Below, piece after piece: positions 23,313-32,564 of a DNA stretch of 64,000 nucleotides. Every line of letters begins with the position of its first letter. Within the stretch, counting starts at the first letter, position 1. The notes beneath the pieces were generated by a model, which made no database searches, was not told the origin of the DNA, and saw nothing but the letters and a program-made list of their open reading frames with translations. A program made the translations under genes and the position numbers. The stretch is from Microbacterium algeriense. Lineage in GTDB: Bacteria > Actinomycetota > Actinomycetes > Actinomycetales > Microbacteriaceae. The stretch covers positions 620,001 through 684,000 of the forward strand of contig NZ_WAAO01000001.1 of NCBI RefSeq assembly GCF_008868005.1, read 5' to 3'.

Positions 23313-24287
23313 TCAGACCGTGAGCACGCGTTCCAGGTGCGCCCGTCCGCCGCTGATCGCCTCCGCCGTCACGTCCTCCCAACCGGGATACTCCGCATGG
23401 CCCGCGGGAAGCACGGCCAACTCGAGCTCGTGGGCTCCCGCCGCGACCGCGAACTGCCCCTGAGGCGGCACGTACTGGTCCCACAGGGCGGCCTCCACCC
23501 GGACCGGTACCGCGGCGAAGCCCATGCTCGTGGAGGAGTCGAACCAGCGCAGCACCTCGCGGGCCTCCGGGTGCTGCTGCACATGACGGCGAACAGTCTC
23601 CCCGCTCCCGAGACACGGCACGGCCAGACGCTCGTCGTACTGGCCGAAGCTCGGCACGATGAGGGTGGCCCCGACGAACCGGTCATCCCACGGCAGGGCG
23701 AGGGCGCCGATGCCGCCGCCGAAGCTCTCTCCGACGTAGTAGAGGGGAAGGGAGCCTACGAGCGCGACCAGGGCATCGGCGGCGAGCCACAGATCGCGGG
23801 CGCACAGCCCGAGCACGTAGTGGTCGGGGTCGTCGATGCCGGCCAGCACATGCTCCGGTGTGGGTTCGGGTGCGCCGACTCCGGCGTTCAGCACGCCGAG
23901 CCCTCGCGCCACCGGGTAGATCGCCGCGACGTCGTCCGGCACTCGGGCCAGGTCGACGGCATCGCGGCCGCCGTAGCCGTGCCCGTGCACGACGCCTGCG
24001 CGGGGCGTGCCGTGGAGGGGCTCGACGACCCACGCCCGCAGCCGCACGCCGTCGACGCCGGAGTGCTCGATCACGGACACCCGACGGCCCTGGTCCTCCG
24101 AGGTGGAGAGGACGACGGGGCCGGCGTCCACCGTGGCGGCCTCCCGCCGCCAGCGTCGCCAGCGGTCGGCGAACCCGGGCGGTGCGGGCACCGGGCGGAC
24201 GGCGCGGAGGTCGGCCTCGGTGCGGCCGTAGCTGCCGTCGAAAGCGGCATCGGGGAACCAGGTGGCGTAGGGCTCGGGGAAGGTCAT
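23313..24287 (-). CDS. Acetyl xylan esterase/cephalosporin-C deacetylase family hydrolase
   Basis: A 324-residue alpha/beta hydrolase of the AXE1 type. The nucleophile elbow is 'YVGESFGGGIGAL' (Ser in GESFG), the oxyanion region 'GVVHGHGYGGRDAV' precedes it, and the catalytic His is in 'LPAGHAEYPGW'. Members remove acetyl groups from xylo-oligosaccharides and other acylated sugars, in the cytoplasm when no signal peptide is present, as here. Start at 24287 follows the family's usual 'FPEPYATWFP' N-terminus, though no clear ribosome-binding site precedes it and the message may be leaderless. It is divergent from the DeoR gene. Confidence 0.83.
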   Translation of the reverse strand: MTFPEPYATWFPDAAFDGSYGRTEADLRAVRPVPAPPGFADRWRRWRREAATVDAGPVVLSTSEDQGRRVSVIEHSGVDGVRLRAWVVEPLHGTPRAGVVHGHGYGGRDAVDLARVPDDVAAIYPVARGLGVLNAGVGAPEPTPEHVLAGIDDPDHYVLGLCARDLWLAADALVALVGSLPLYYVGESFGGGIGALALPWDDRFVGATLIVPSFGQYDERLAVPCLGSGETVRRHVQQHPEAREVLRWFDSSTSMGFAAVPVRVEAALWDQYVPPQGQFAVAAGAHELELAVLPAGHAEYPGWEDVTAEAISGGRAHLERVLTV

Positions 24288-24394
24288 GCGGGGTGAGGGA
24301 TCCTGTTCCGGGAGAAGGGCGGACGGGTGCGGGTCGACCGCGGCGGGCCGAGGGCGTGCGTGGCAGACTGGAGGCTCCATCGGAAGGAGACCGC

Positions 24395-25204
24395 GTGCTG
24401 GTCACGGAGCGACGCGAGCGCATCCTCGCCCTGACCCGCGATCGCGGCACGGCCTCCATCGTCGAGCTCGCGGCGACGCTGCAGGTGAGCGAGATGACGG
24501 TGCGGCGCGATATCGACCAGCTCGCCGAGGAAGGCGCCGTCGAGCGCATCCGCGGCGGCGTGCGGGCGCGAGGGCACCAGCGCCTGGCAGTGGCTCCCGC
24601 GGCCTCGGCCGAACGACGGGCGATCGTCGCGGCGGCCGCGTCGATCGTCGAGCCGGGCATGGCCGTCGGCATCTCCGGCGGACCCACGGCGCTCGCGCTG
24701 GCCCGTGAGCTCGTGCGCGTGCCCGAGCTCACCGTCGTCACCAATGCCCTGCCGGTCTCCGACCTGTTCTCGCCGCCCGACCGCGCCGACGCTCCGTACA
24801 CGCAGACGGTGGTGCTCACGGGTGGAGTCCGCACTCCGTCCCAGGCGCTCGTCGGACCGGTCGCGGTCCGGGCGCTCGAGCACCTGCACTGCGATCTCGT
24901 GTTCCTCGACGCCCACGGTCTCGACGAGCAGGCCGGCATCACGACCATGAACCTGCTGGAGGCCGAGACGAACCGGGCGCTCATGGCGGCGGGGCGGGAG
25001 GTCGTCGTCCTCGCGGAGCACAGCCGCTGGGGCGTGGTCGGACTCACCACCGTCGCCGACCTGAGCGACATCGACCGGCTCATCACCGACGATGGGCTCG
25101 ACGAGGCGGCGCGGGAGCAGCTCGCCGCGCATGTCGGCACCCTGCACGTCGCGTCGCGGGACGGCGGCGATGAGCGTGCGCTCGCGACGGCCCTCGCGGA
25201 CTGA
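24395..25204 (+). CDS. DeoR-family transcriptional regulator
   Basis: A 269-residue DeoR regulator. The N-terminal helix-turn-helix is 'IVELAATLQVSEMTVRRDID' with the following 'GAVERIRGGVRA'. The C-terminal sugar-phosphate sensor (DeoRC) includes 'VGISGGPTALALAREL' and 'LVFLDAHGLD'. The GTG at 24395 has GGAAGGAG upstream. It is divergent from the esterase gene at 23313 and convergent with the LacI-like gene. A phosphorylated sugar is the usual inducer; the esterase is a likely target. Confidence 0.9.
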   Translation: MLVTERRERILALTRDRGTASIVELAATLQVSEMTVRRDIDQLAEEGAVERIRGGVRARGHQRLAVAPAASAERRAIVAAAASIVEPGMAVGISGGPTALALARELVRVPELTVVTNALPVSDLFSPPDRADAPYTQTVVLTGGVRTPSQALVGPVAVRALEHLHCDLVFLDAHGLDEQAGITTMNLLEAETNRALMAAGREVVVLAEHSRWGVVGLTTVADLSDIDRLITDDGLDEAAREQLAAHVGTLHVASRDGGDERALATALAD

Positions 25205-25215
25205 GTCCGCGAGGG
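25191..25215. terminator. Bidirectional hairpin at the DeoR stop codon
   Basis: A perfect 11-bp stem (CCCTCGCGGAC/GTCCGCGAGGG) whose three-base loop is the TGA stop of the DeoR gene. The convergent LacI-like gene ends at the next base. It can terminate both transcripts. Confidence 0.7.
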
Positions 25216-26103
25216 TCATCGCGCCGTGCTCGCCCGCGGGATGAGGCGGGCGCCGACCGTCACGTGCCGCACGGGGAGATCGGCTCCCGGAGGGGCCGCG
25301 ATCTGCCGCTCCAGTTCCGTGAACGCGGCGTCGACGAGCCGCTCGTGGTCGGGGGCGATCGTGCTGAGCGCCGGGACGGCGAAGCGCGCGGCGCGGATGT
25401 CGTCGATGCCGACGACGGCGACGTCGCGCGGCACGTTGCGTCCTTGGGCCTGCAGGGCGGCGAGCGCGCCGAGGGCCACCGAGTCGTTCGAGCAGACGAT
25501 GCCGTCGAGGTCGGCGACCGCGGCGGCCATCGCCCCCGCGACGCGAGCGCCCTCCTCGGCCGTGAACGCGTCGACCTGGGCGGTGAGGGCGGGGTCGGCG
25601 GGGATGCCGGCGGCGTCCAGCGCCTCCCGGTAGCCGGTGTGCCGACGGTCGGCGGCGTCGGAGGGACGCGCGTCGCGGCGGCCGACGAAGCCGATGCGGC
25701 GGCAGCCCACGGCGATCAGATGCTCGGTGGCGGTGTAGGCGGCGGCGCGGTTGTCGATCGTGACGTGGGTGAACGGGCTCACCTGGATGTGCTCGCCGAG
25801 CAGCACGAGGGGCCCGGGGGAGGTGCGGCGCGTGAGGTCGGCGACCGTGAGCGATCGCGGGATGTGGATCAGCCCGTCGATGGCCGGCAGACCGACGCCG
25901 TTCGCGACGTCGACCTCGCGGCCGTGGTCGCCCTCGGTCTGCACGATGAGCACGGCCAGCCCGCGTTCGTCGGCACCGCGGACGATGCGCGAGCCGAGCT
26001 CGGCGAAGTACGGCTCCTCGAGGTGCGGCACGGCGAGCGCGATGAGCCCGGTGCGGGTGGCGCGCGCGGCGGGGAGCACGCGGCCGCCGGGCGAGGTGGT
26101 CAC
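25216..26103 (-). CDS. LacI-family sensor domain without helix-turn-helix
   Basis: A 295-residue protein that corresponds to the effector domain of a LacI repressor. It begins 'VTTSPGGRVLPAARATRTG', which retains only the end of the hinge-helix region, then 'LIALAVPHLEEPYFAELGSR' starts the binding-protein-like core. 'IVCSNDSVALGALAAL' and 'AVVGIDDIRAARFAVPAL' are typical. The GTG at 26103 has a perfect AGGAGG seven bases upstream, and only 68 bp separate it from the preceding gene's stop, so no room exists for a DNA-binding domain. It is the last gene of the polymer-utilisation operon. It may be a soluble sensor, a partner of another regulator, or a decayed repressor. Confidence 0.8.
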   Translation of the reverse strand: MTTSPGGRVLPAARATRTGLIALAVPHLEEPYFAELGSRIVRGADERGLAVLIVQTEGDHGREVDVANGVGLPAIDGLIHIPRSLTVADLTRRTSPGPLVLLGEHIQVSPFTHVTIDNRAAAYTATEHLIAVGCRRIGFVGRRDARPSDAADRRHTGYREALDAAGIPADPALTAQVDAFTAEEGARVAGAMAAAVADLDGIVCSNDSVALGALAALQAQGRNVPRDVAVVGIDDIRAARFAVPALSTIAPDHERLVDAAFTELERQIAAPPGADLPVRHVTVGARLIPRASTAR

Positions 26104-26171
26104 CTGCGGCCTCCTGGAGGGACGACGGTCTCCGCCGGGTCGGCGGATGCCCTTCACGTTAGCGCCCTCCG

Positions 26172-28433
26172 TCACGATTGCACTCGGAACGCGATCACGC
26201 GCGCCTCCGCGACGCCGTTCGTCCGCTCCACCACGAGGCGCGCGGCCGTGAAGGCGCCGAGATCCGCCGGCAGCGGGTGCACGCGCAGCCGATGGCGGTT
26301 GTCCCGCTCCTCCACCACGGTGCGCCAGTCCGCGGAGCCCGCCTGCTGCACCTCGACGCGGTAGTCGCGCACGAGCTGGGGCAGCACCTCGTCGGGGCTG
26401 CGGTGGTGGTGCAGGGTGTTGAGCTCGAGGTCGACGTCGTCGTCGAACACCAGACGGATCTCGGAGGCCGTCACCGGCTGCTCCCAGTCCAGGCGCAGCC
26501 ACTGCGGGCCCTCGGCCTCCGGGGCGGACGCCCACAGGTGCGGTCCGCCGAAGGGACGGTTGTAGCCGGAGGTCGCCCGCTCCGGAGCCAGCGCGTCCGA
26601 CGCGGGGCTCGTGCGGAAGTGCGGGACCCGTCCCCGCAGCGGCTTGGTGGGCCACTGCACGAGCAGTCCGTCGCGGTCGACCTGCACGTTGCGGTCGTCG
26701 TTGTCGACGCGGTGCACGAGCGTGAGGACGCCGGGGGGCAGCGCCGCGGCGAGCTGCACCTGCACCTGCGGGTTCGCGCGGAGCACCACGATCGCGTTCT
26801 GCGGCTCCTCCGGGGCGAACGGCGTCTCCGCCTGCACCCAGGACGGGCCCCCGGCGGGGACGTCGATCACCGTGCGGTGTTCGAGCACCGCGGGCACGAC
26901 GTTCTGCGGTCGGCCCGTGGACCAGACCTCCACCGTGACCTGCGTGTCGACCTCGGCGCTGAGCAGAAGCTCGGTGGTGTCGAGGCGCGGGTGCACGGGC
27001 ACGACGATGCCCAGGTCCTCGACGAGCGCGTGCGGGGTCGCATCGGCCTCGGTGCTCGCCGGGGTGCCGATCGTGCGCAGCGTGCTCGAAGCGGTGGCGG
27101 TGGCAGAGCGGGCGTGATCGGAGTCATCCTCGTTCGCGACGCCGACGAGGGAAGCGTCGGCGCGCAGCAGCGTCTGCCGCAACTCGGCGCGGTGGTGCCG
27201 GTACAGCTCGCGCGGAGTGGCGTCGTGCTCGTAGCAGAGAGCGGCGGCGGTGCCGGCGGCCTCGCCCATCGCGGCGCAGGTCGCCATCACCCTGGCGGCG
27301 CCGAACGCGATGTGCGTGGCCGAGATGTCGCGGCCCGCCATCAGCAGGTTGTCGACGTTGACGGAGTACAGCGAGCGGAACGGGATCTCGAAGATGCCGT
27401 CCGAGAAGCGCTGCACGGCTCCCGCGCCCGTCGCGTACATGCCCTCGGCCGGGTGCAGGTCGATGGACCAGCCGCCGAACGCGACGCCGTCGTCGAAGGA
27501 CGTCTGCTCCAGGATGTCCTGCTGCCGCAGCGTGTAATCGCCGATGAAGCGGCGGTACTCGCGCTTGCCCGGGATGTTGCCGATCCACTCCAGCGTGAGG
27601 TTGTCGGCGTCGAACTCGCCGGAGTTCTTGATGTGGTCCCAGATGCCGAGGATCACCGACCGCAGCTCGTCGCGGATGGCCTCGTTGTCGTCGACGATGT
27701 CGAGCGTGCCGCCCCACTCGATCCACCAGTAGTGCGCGCCGCTGTCACCGCTGCGGATGATGCGCGAGGAGGGGATCGGTGTGGTGGAGATGTCCTTCGC
27801 GCTCTCCGGTGCGACGTACTTCACCGGGTGGCCGAGATCCTTCGTGTAGAAGAGGAGCGTCGAGCCGAGGAACTCCCGCACCGGCTCCTCCGGCGCCCAC
27901 TCCTCCCCGAACTCGGCGTGGCTCTCCTTGCCCAGACGGTGCCTGGCACCGACGAGCCGGCCGACCAGACCATCGCCCGTGCAGTCGAGGAACAGCGGAC
28001 CGCGGAAGACGGTGCGGATCTCGGATCCCATGGTCCAGCCCGTGACCGACCGGACCCGACGGGCGTCATCGGGTCCGGTGGCCTCGGCTTCCAGCACCTC
28101 CGTGTTCAGGAACAGCGTGAGGTTGGGCTCGCGGCGCACGATGTCGAGCACCACGTCGTCCCAGTACACCGGGTTCCCCTCGGGGTTGCGGAACTGGTTC
28201 TCCCGGTACATCTCGCCGATGATCCCGGTCTCCCGCGCCCACCGCTGGTTGCCGTGCGCGGTCGCCCCGCACACCCAGACCCTCACCTCCGAGGAGGAGT
28301 TGCCGCCGAGCACCGGCCTGTTGTTGATCAGCACGGTACGTCGGCCGAGGCGGGCGGCCGCGACGGCGGCGCTCACTCCGGCGAGGCCGCCGCCGACGAC
28401 GATGATGTCGGCTTCGACGGTCTGGGTGCGCAT
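26172..28433 (-). CDS. Large FAD-dependent oxidoreductase with C-terminal beta-sandwich
   Basis: A 753-residue protein. The N-terminal FAD motif is 'DIIVVGGGLAGVSAAVAAAR' (residues 9-28), followed by 'PVLGGNSSSEVRVWVCGA' and later 'DNLLMAGRDISATHIAFG' and 'RVMATCAAMGEAAG'. These belong to the FAD_oxidored (PF12831-type) family. The last 300 residues are beta-rich, with a discoidin-like ending. No signal peptide is seen, so it is cytoplasmic. Relatives cluster with polysaccharide utilisation genes but few have known substrates; oxidation of a sugar or glycoside is inferred. It follows the secreted beta-propeller gene by 32 bp. AGGA precedes the ATG at 28433. Confidence 0.82.
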   Translation of the reverse strand: MRTQTVEADIIVVGGGLAGVSAAVAAARLGRRTVLINNRPVLGGNSSSEVRVWVCGATAHGNQRWARETGIIGEMYRENQFRNPEGNPVYWDDVVLDIVRREPNLTLFLNTEVLEAEATGPDDARRVRSVTGWTMGSEIRTVFRGPLFLDCTGDGLVGRLVGARHRLGKESHAEFGEEWAPEEPVREFLGSTLLFYTKDLGHPVKYVAPESAKDISTTPIPSSRIIRSGDSGAHYWWIEWGGTLDIVDDNEAIRDELRSVILGIWDHIKNSGEFDADNLTLEWIGNIPGKREYRRFIGDYTLRQQDILEQTSFDDGVAFGGWSIDLHPAEGMYATGAGAVQRFSDGIFEIPFRSLYSVNVDNLLMAGRDISATHIAFGAARVMATCAAMGEAAGTAAALCYEHDATPRELYRHHRAELRQTLLRADASLVGVANEDDSDHARSATATASSTLRTIGTPASTEADATPHALVEDLGIVVPVHPRLDTTELLLSAEVDTQVTVEVWSTGRPQNVVPAVLEHRTVIDVPAGGPSWVQAETPFAPEEPQNAIVVLRANPQVQVQLAAALPPGVLTLVHRVDNDDRNVQVDRDGLLVQWPTKPLRGRVPHFRTSPASDALAPERATSGYNRPFGGPHLWASAPEAEGPQWLRLDWEQPVTASEIRLVFDDDVDLELNTLHHHRSPDEVLPQLVRDYRVEVQQAGSADWRTVVEERDNRHRLRVHPLPADLGAFTAARLVVERTNGVAEARVIAFRVQS

Positions 28434-28465
28434 GGGGGTCCTTTCGGGAGGGGTGATGATGCCGC

Positions 28466-30271
28466 TCAGTGCGCGGCGATCGCTTCGATCTCGTAGACGC
28501 GGGCGACGTCGGTGGCGGAGTCGGACGGGTCGGTGATCACCAGGCGCACGGCGTCGGCCGTCCGGTCCTGGGCGTCGATCACGACGGTCGTCTGCGTGTT
28601 GTCGACGATGCTGCCGACCGTGACCCAGCCGGTCGCTGTGCGGAGCTGGACGGTGAAGTCGCGCAGCACGGATGTCTGGGGCGGACCGACGGTGTAGCCG
28701 CTGCGGACCCGCACGACGTCGAGCGGCGCAGCCTGGTCCCATTCGACCGTGATGGTCGGCTGGGTGTCGGAGGCCGCCGAGATCCAGCGGCTCGCATCCG
28801 TGCAGCCGTCGTCGACCGCCTTCTCCGGGCCGGTGTCGGCGCGGAGCTGGGACGAGGCGGTCGCGGTGCCGCCGAGGGCCAGGTTCACGCCGCCGGCGTC
28901 GCCGCGGAGCGAGGAGACGATGGCGGAGAGGGTCGTCCCGCCGGGTTGTCCGTCCCGGGGGATCTCGGCATGGCGCAGCGTGCCGCCGTTGGGAACAGCG
29001 GGGGCGCTGAGGTAAACGACGTCGGTGCCGTCGGCGCGGGTCGCCGCGCGGAGCCGCTGCTGGCCCACGACGGGTTCGCCCACGGTGTCGGCGGTCCATC
29101 CGGACGCTCCGGCGGTCAGCACCGCGGTCTGGCTGCGGGTGATGCCGCAGTCCTGCACCGACACCACGGCGTAGACGCGGGTCTCACCGCCCGCGGTCGT
29201 GGTGTCGAGGGCGGCGATCGTCTGCACGCCGCTGCCGAGCGCGTCCGTGTCGACGAGGGTCTCGCTCGTCCAGGCGGTGCCGTTCCAGGTGGCCCACTGC
29301 ACGTCGAAGGCGTTCTCAGTCTCGTCGGCATACCGGTACGTCACGCCGACGAGCTCGCCGTCGGCGATCGCCATCTTCGCGGTCTGCACCGCCGGCACGG
29401 CGTCGCCGATGGTCTCGCCGGGCTCGTAGCCGCGCCACACCACGGCGCCCGGGGTGTCCGGGCGGATCGGGGTCGGCAGCGCCTGGCCCGCGACGTCACG
29501 GAAAGCGCCGGTGGCCGGGTCGTACACCGCGTAGGAGCCGAGATGGCGATACGGATCGGCGGGCCAGGGGCCCCACTCCCACAGCACGTGGACCCGGCCG
29601 CTCGCGTCGACCTCGAGGTCGTCGGGATAGAAGGAGTGGTTCACGGCGGCGGCGATCGTCGTCTCGCGGCTCCACGTGCCCGTGGTCGGGTCGTAGTGGT
29701 AGAGGACGCCGTCCCTGCGGGCCTGCGGATCGGCGCCGACGCGCACCATGAGCCAGACGTCGCCGTCCGCGCCCTGGGCCGTCACCGGATACGAGATCGC
29801 GGCACCGGCGTCGGGCATCTCGGCGCTCACGTCCACGAGAGACGTCACGTCGTACGGCGTCGTGGAGCGGAAGTACTTCCACGGCTCGTGGTGCATGGAC
29901 ACGAACGCGTGGATGTAGCCGTCGCCGTCGATCGCGATCGACGGCTGGTTGTGGCCGTTGTCGTCCAGGTACTCGGCGCACGCCCCGGTCGTGAGGCGCA
30001 GGCACCCGGAGGTCCAGGTGCCGTCGGCGGCGCGGACCGCCAGGTTCACCTGGTGCTTCGCGGCCTGTGATCCCGGCACGTTGTAGGCGAAGTACGTCTT
30101 GTCGCCGTCGACCGTGAGCGGGTTCCACCAGCCGGACTGGTTGGAGGTGTCGACCGTCGCGGGGACGGTCTCGACGTCGGCGGTGGCCGCGCCGGCCGAG
30201 GCGGGAACGGCGAGGGTGAGCGCGATGAGGGCGGCGGCAGCGGCGGCGCCGGCCTTCCAGCGGAGGGTCAT
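28466..30271 (-). CDS. Secreted BNR/beta-propeller protein with discoidin-type C-terminal domain
   Basis: A 601-residue precursor with a Sec signal peptide (basic start, Ala-rich core, ASAGA cleavage region near 28). Residues about 45-440 form a BNR_4-type beta-propeller ('NQSGWWNPLTVDGDKTYFAY', 'HNQPSIAIDGDGYIHAFVSM', 'NHSFYPDDLEVDASGRVHVL'). Residues about 465-600 form a discoidin/F5-8 type C domain ('NLALGGTATASSQLRADTGP', 'YEIEAIAAH'), often carbohydrate binding. Some BNR_4 proteins are polysaccharide lyases, for example acting on ulvan; others are uncharacterised. Position between an ABC binding protein and an oxidoreductase supports a depolymerising or binding role. Catalytic residues cannot be assigned by eye. 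Confidence 0.78.
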   Translation of the reverse strand: MTLRWKAGAAAAAALIALTLAVPASAGAATADVETVPATVDTSNQSGWWNPLTVDGDKTYFAYNVPGSQAAKHQVNLAVRAADGTWTSGCLRLTTGACAEYLDDNGHNQPSIAIDGDGYIHAFVSMHHEPWKYFRSTTPYDVTSLVDVSAEMPDAGAAISYPVTAQGADGDVWLMVRVGADPQARRDGVLYHYDPTTGTWSRETTIAAAVNHSFYPDDLEVDASGRVHVLWEWGPWPADPYRHLGSYAVYDPATGAFRDVAGQALPTPIRPDTPGAVVWRGYEPGETIGDAVPAVQTAKMAIADGELVGVTYRYADETENAFDVQWATWNGTAWTSETLVDTDALGSGVQTIAALDTTTAGGETRVYAVVSVQDCGITRSQTAVLTAGASGWTADTVGEPVVGQQRLRAATRADGTDVVYLSAPAVPNGGTLRHAEIPRDGQPGGTTLSAIVSSLRGDAGGVNLALGGTATASSQLRADTGPEKAVDDGCTDASRWISAASDTQPTITVEWDQAAPLDVVRVRSGYTVGPPQTSVLRDFTVQLRTATGWVTVGSIVDNTQTTVVIDAQDRTADAVRLVITDPSDSATDVARVYEIEAIAAH

Positions 30272-30282
30272 GACGATGCTCC

Positions 30283-31608
30283 TCAGCCCAGCAGCTTCTG
30301 CGCTTCGTCGCCGGCCTGAGCCATCGCGTCCTTCGCGTTCTGCTGACCGACGAGCACGGCCTGCACGCGGTCGGCGATGACCGTCTCGATCTGCGCGTAC
30401 TGGGGGTACTGCCAGAACGGGTTCGTGGTCGCCGTCGCGGTGATCTTCTCCGCGAAGCGGGAGCCGAACGGGTCGGAAGACACCTCCTTCGACGCCTGCG
30501 CCTCCTCGGTCACCGGCGGCAGGCCGCGCAGCTCGTAGTCGCCGAGCACCGCCTTCAGGTCGCTCGTGGCCCACTGGCCGAAGTCCGCCGCCGTACGCGT
30601 GCTGTCTCCGGAGCCGCCGCCGACGATGGCGATCGCCCCGCCCCAGACCAGCGCGCGAGGGGTGTCGCCCTTCTTCAGCACCGGCCGCGACTCGGGCATG
30701 AGCTTCGAGGCGAGGTCGGGGTCGGGGGAGTCCTTCGTGACGGAGGCGCGGCCGACCGGGGCATCGTCGTAGATGGCCGCTCGCCCCTGGGCGAAGAGGG
30801 ACCGGGCGTCGAAGCGGTCGACGTCGGCGGCGATCAGTCCCTGGTCGTACAGCGACTTGTACCAGGTCACCGCCTCGATGCTCGCGTCGTCGCCGATCGT
30901 GACCTTCCCGTCCTTGACGAGGTCGCTGCCGAACGTCTGCATCCAGATCAGCACGTCCTTGAGCTGCGCGGCCTTGGTCGAAGCGGCGTAGGGGATCAGG
31001 CCCCCGCCGAGGCCCTTGAGCTTCTTCAGCGCCGCCTCGAAGTCGTCGACGGTGGTGGGGAACGTGGAGATGCCCGCCTTGTTCAGGAGCTCGGAGTTCG
31101 TGATCAGACCGATCGCGCCGATGGTCCACGGGAAGGCGTACTGCTTGCCGTCGAGCTGAGTGGCCTCGAGGCTCGACGCGGTGTAGCCGCGGCCCTTCGT
31201 GAGCGCCGAGACGTCCTCCAGCTTGCCGAGCGCGGCCAGCGAGGCGAGCCACGCGACGTCGACGTGCGCGGCGCCGGTGAACTGCCCGCCGCGCACCTGC
31301 AGCATGAGCTGCTTGAAGTACTCGTTGTAGGGGAAGGAGACCTCGGTGATGCCGACCTCGTTGGTCTTCTTGTAGCCGTCGAGCAGGGCGCGCGTCGCCG
31401 GGGCGGCCGCTTCCTCCGTGAGCGACCAGCTCGAGAACGAGAAGTCGGTCGCGGTGAACTTCCCGGCGCCGAGGCCGGAACCGGGGGAGGAGGACGGGCT
31501 GCCGCTGCCTCCGCCGCTCGGCATGCAGCCGGCGAGCAGGAGGCCGGCGGCGCCGAGCCCGGCGAACTGGAGCAGCTGGCGACGGGAGACGGTGGTGTTC
31601 TCGGACAT
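30283..31608 (-). CDS. ABC importer sugar-binding lipoprotein, Tat-type signal
   Basis: A 441-residue extracellular solute-binding protein, family 1. The N-terminus has a twin-arginine motif (SRRQLLQF), a hydrophobic core and lipobox LLAGC, then a Gly/Ser-rich linker; export as a Tat-dependent lipoprotein is predicted. 'VAWLASLAALGKLEDVSALT' and 'YAFPWTIGAIGLITNSELLN' are typical of oligosaccharide-binding proteins of carbohydrate importers (CUT1). It is encoded after the two permeases and before the propeller protein in one leftward operon. Ligand probably an oligosaccharide released by that protein. Confidence 0.9.
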   Translation of the reverse strand: MSENTTVSRRQLLQFAGLGAAGLLLAGCMPSGGGSGSPSSSPGSGLGAGKFTATDFSFSSWSLTEEAAAPATRALLDGYKKTNEVGITEVSFPYNEYFKQLMLQVRGGQFTGAAHVDVAWLASLAALGKLEDVSALTKGRGYTASSLEATQLDGKQYAFPWTIGAIGLITNSELLNKAGISTFPTTVDDFEAALKKLKGLGGGLIPYAASTKAAQLKDVLIWMQTFGSDLVKDGKVTIGDDASIEAVTWYKSLYDQGLIAADVDRFDARSLFAQGRAAIYDDAPVGRASVTKDSPDPDLASKLMPESRPVLKKGDTPRALVWGGAIAIVGGGSGDSTRTAADFGQWATSDLKAVLGDYELRGLPPVTEEAQASKEVSSDPFGSRFAEKITATATTNPFWQYPQYAQIETVIADRVQAVLVGQQNAKDAMAQAGDEAQKLLG

Positions 31609-31658
31609 GAGGGTGCTCTCTCTTCTTCGAGGGACTGCGGATGAGGGGGTGGTGCGGG

Positions 31659-32564
31659 TCAGCCCTTGACCGCGCCGGCGGTGAGACCGCCGACGAGGAA
31701 GCGCTGCAGGGCGATGAACGCGATGGCCACGGGGAGCGAGACCACCAGCGAAGCCGCCATGAGCTCCGGCCAGGCGGTGGACGCCTCGCCGATGAACGTG
31801 TTGACGAGTCCGGGTGGCAGGGTCTGCTTGTCCGGCCCGGCGAGGGTGAGGGCGAAGATGAAGTCGTTCCAGCCGCGGACGAACGCGAACAGACCCGCGG
31901 CGATCAGGCCGGGGGCGGCCAGCGGCAGCACGATCGAGTGGATGATGCGCATGCGGGAGGCGCCGTCGACACGGGCGGCTTCGATGAGCTCGTCCGGGAT
32001 CGTGTCGAAGAAGCCCTTCAGCATCCACACGCACAGCGGCAGCGTGAACGTGGTGAACGACAGCACGAGCGCGGCGTAGGTGTTCAGCAGGCCGTACGCG
32101 GAGAAGACCGCGTAGAGCGTGATGAGCAGCAGCGCCTGCGGGAACATCTGCGAGGCCAGCACGAAGTACATCAGGCTGCGACGTCCGCGGTAGCGGAACT
32201 TCGAGAACGCGTAGCCCATGTAGGCCGAGACCAGCACGGACAGGATCGCGGTGATGACGGACACGACGATGCTGTTGCGGAGGTAGCCGAACAGGGCCGG
32301 GTTGTTCGCAAGCGCGGCGTACGCCTCGAACGTGATCTCGGTGGGGAACAGCTTCGGCGGGTAGCTGAACACCTCGGTGCGCGGGGTGAGCGAGGTCACC
32401 AGCAGCCAGTACACGGGCAGGAGCGCGAACCCGCCGAACACGACGACGGCGATCCAGGCGCTCACGGTCGTGGCGCGACGATCCGAGCGGTGACGCCGAC
32501 GACGCGGCGCGGGGGGCGGGGCGGTGACGGCGGTCACCGTCTCCTCGGTCAGCACGGCGGTCAT
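31659..32564 (-). CDS. Carbohydrate ABC permease, MalG-type
   Basis: A 301-residue permease with six predicted membrane segments after a proline- and arginine-rich cytoplasmic tail of about 35 residues. The coupling-helix (EAA) motif is 'EAARVDGASRMRIIHSIVLP', and the end 'FLVGGLTAGAVKG' is the classic MalG-type C-terminus. It pairs with the permease at 32561. The start overlaps the end of that gene (ATGA). No ATPase gene is in the operon; a shared MsmX/MsiK-type ATPase encoded elsewhere is expected. Confidence 0.92.
   Translation of the reverse strand: MTAVLTEETVTAVTAPPPAPRRRRHRSDRRATTVSAWIAVVVFGGFALLPVYWLLVTSLTPRTEVFSYPPKLFPTEITFEAYAALANNPALFGYLRNSIVVSVITAILSVLVSAYMGYAFSKFRYRGRRSLMYFVLASQMFPQALLLITLYAVFSAYGLLNTYAALVLSFTTFTLPLCVWMLKGFFDTIPDELIEAARVDGASRMRIIHSIVLPLAAPGLIAAGLFAFVRGWNDFIFALTLAGPDKQTLPPGLVNTFIGEASTAWPELMAASLVVSLPVAIAFIALQRFLVGGLTAGAVKG

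Noticed and set aside
28466..31252. A single 928-codon leftward frame joining the binding-protein region to the beta-propeller protein
   Set aside because: The upstream part is a shadow of the binding-protein gene. A signal peptide and start at 30271 mark the true propeller gene.
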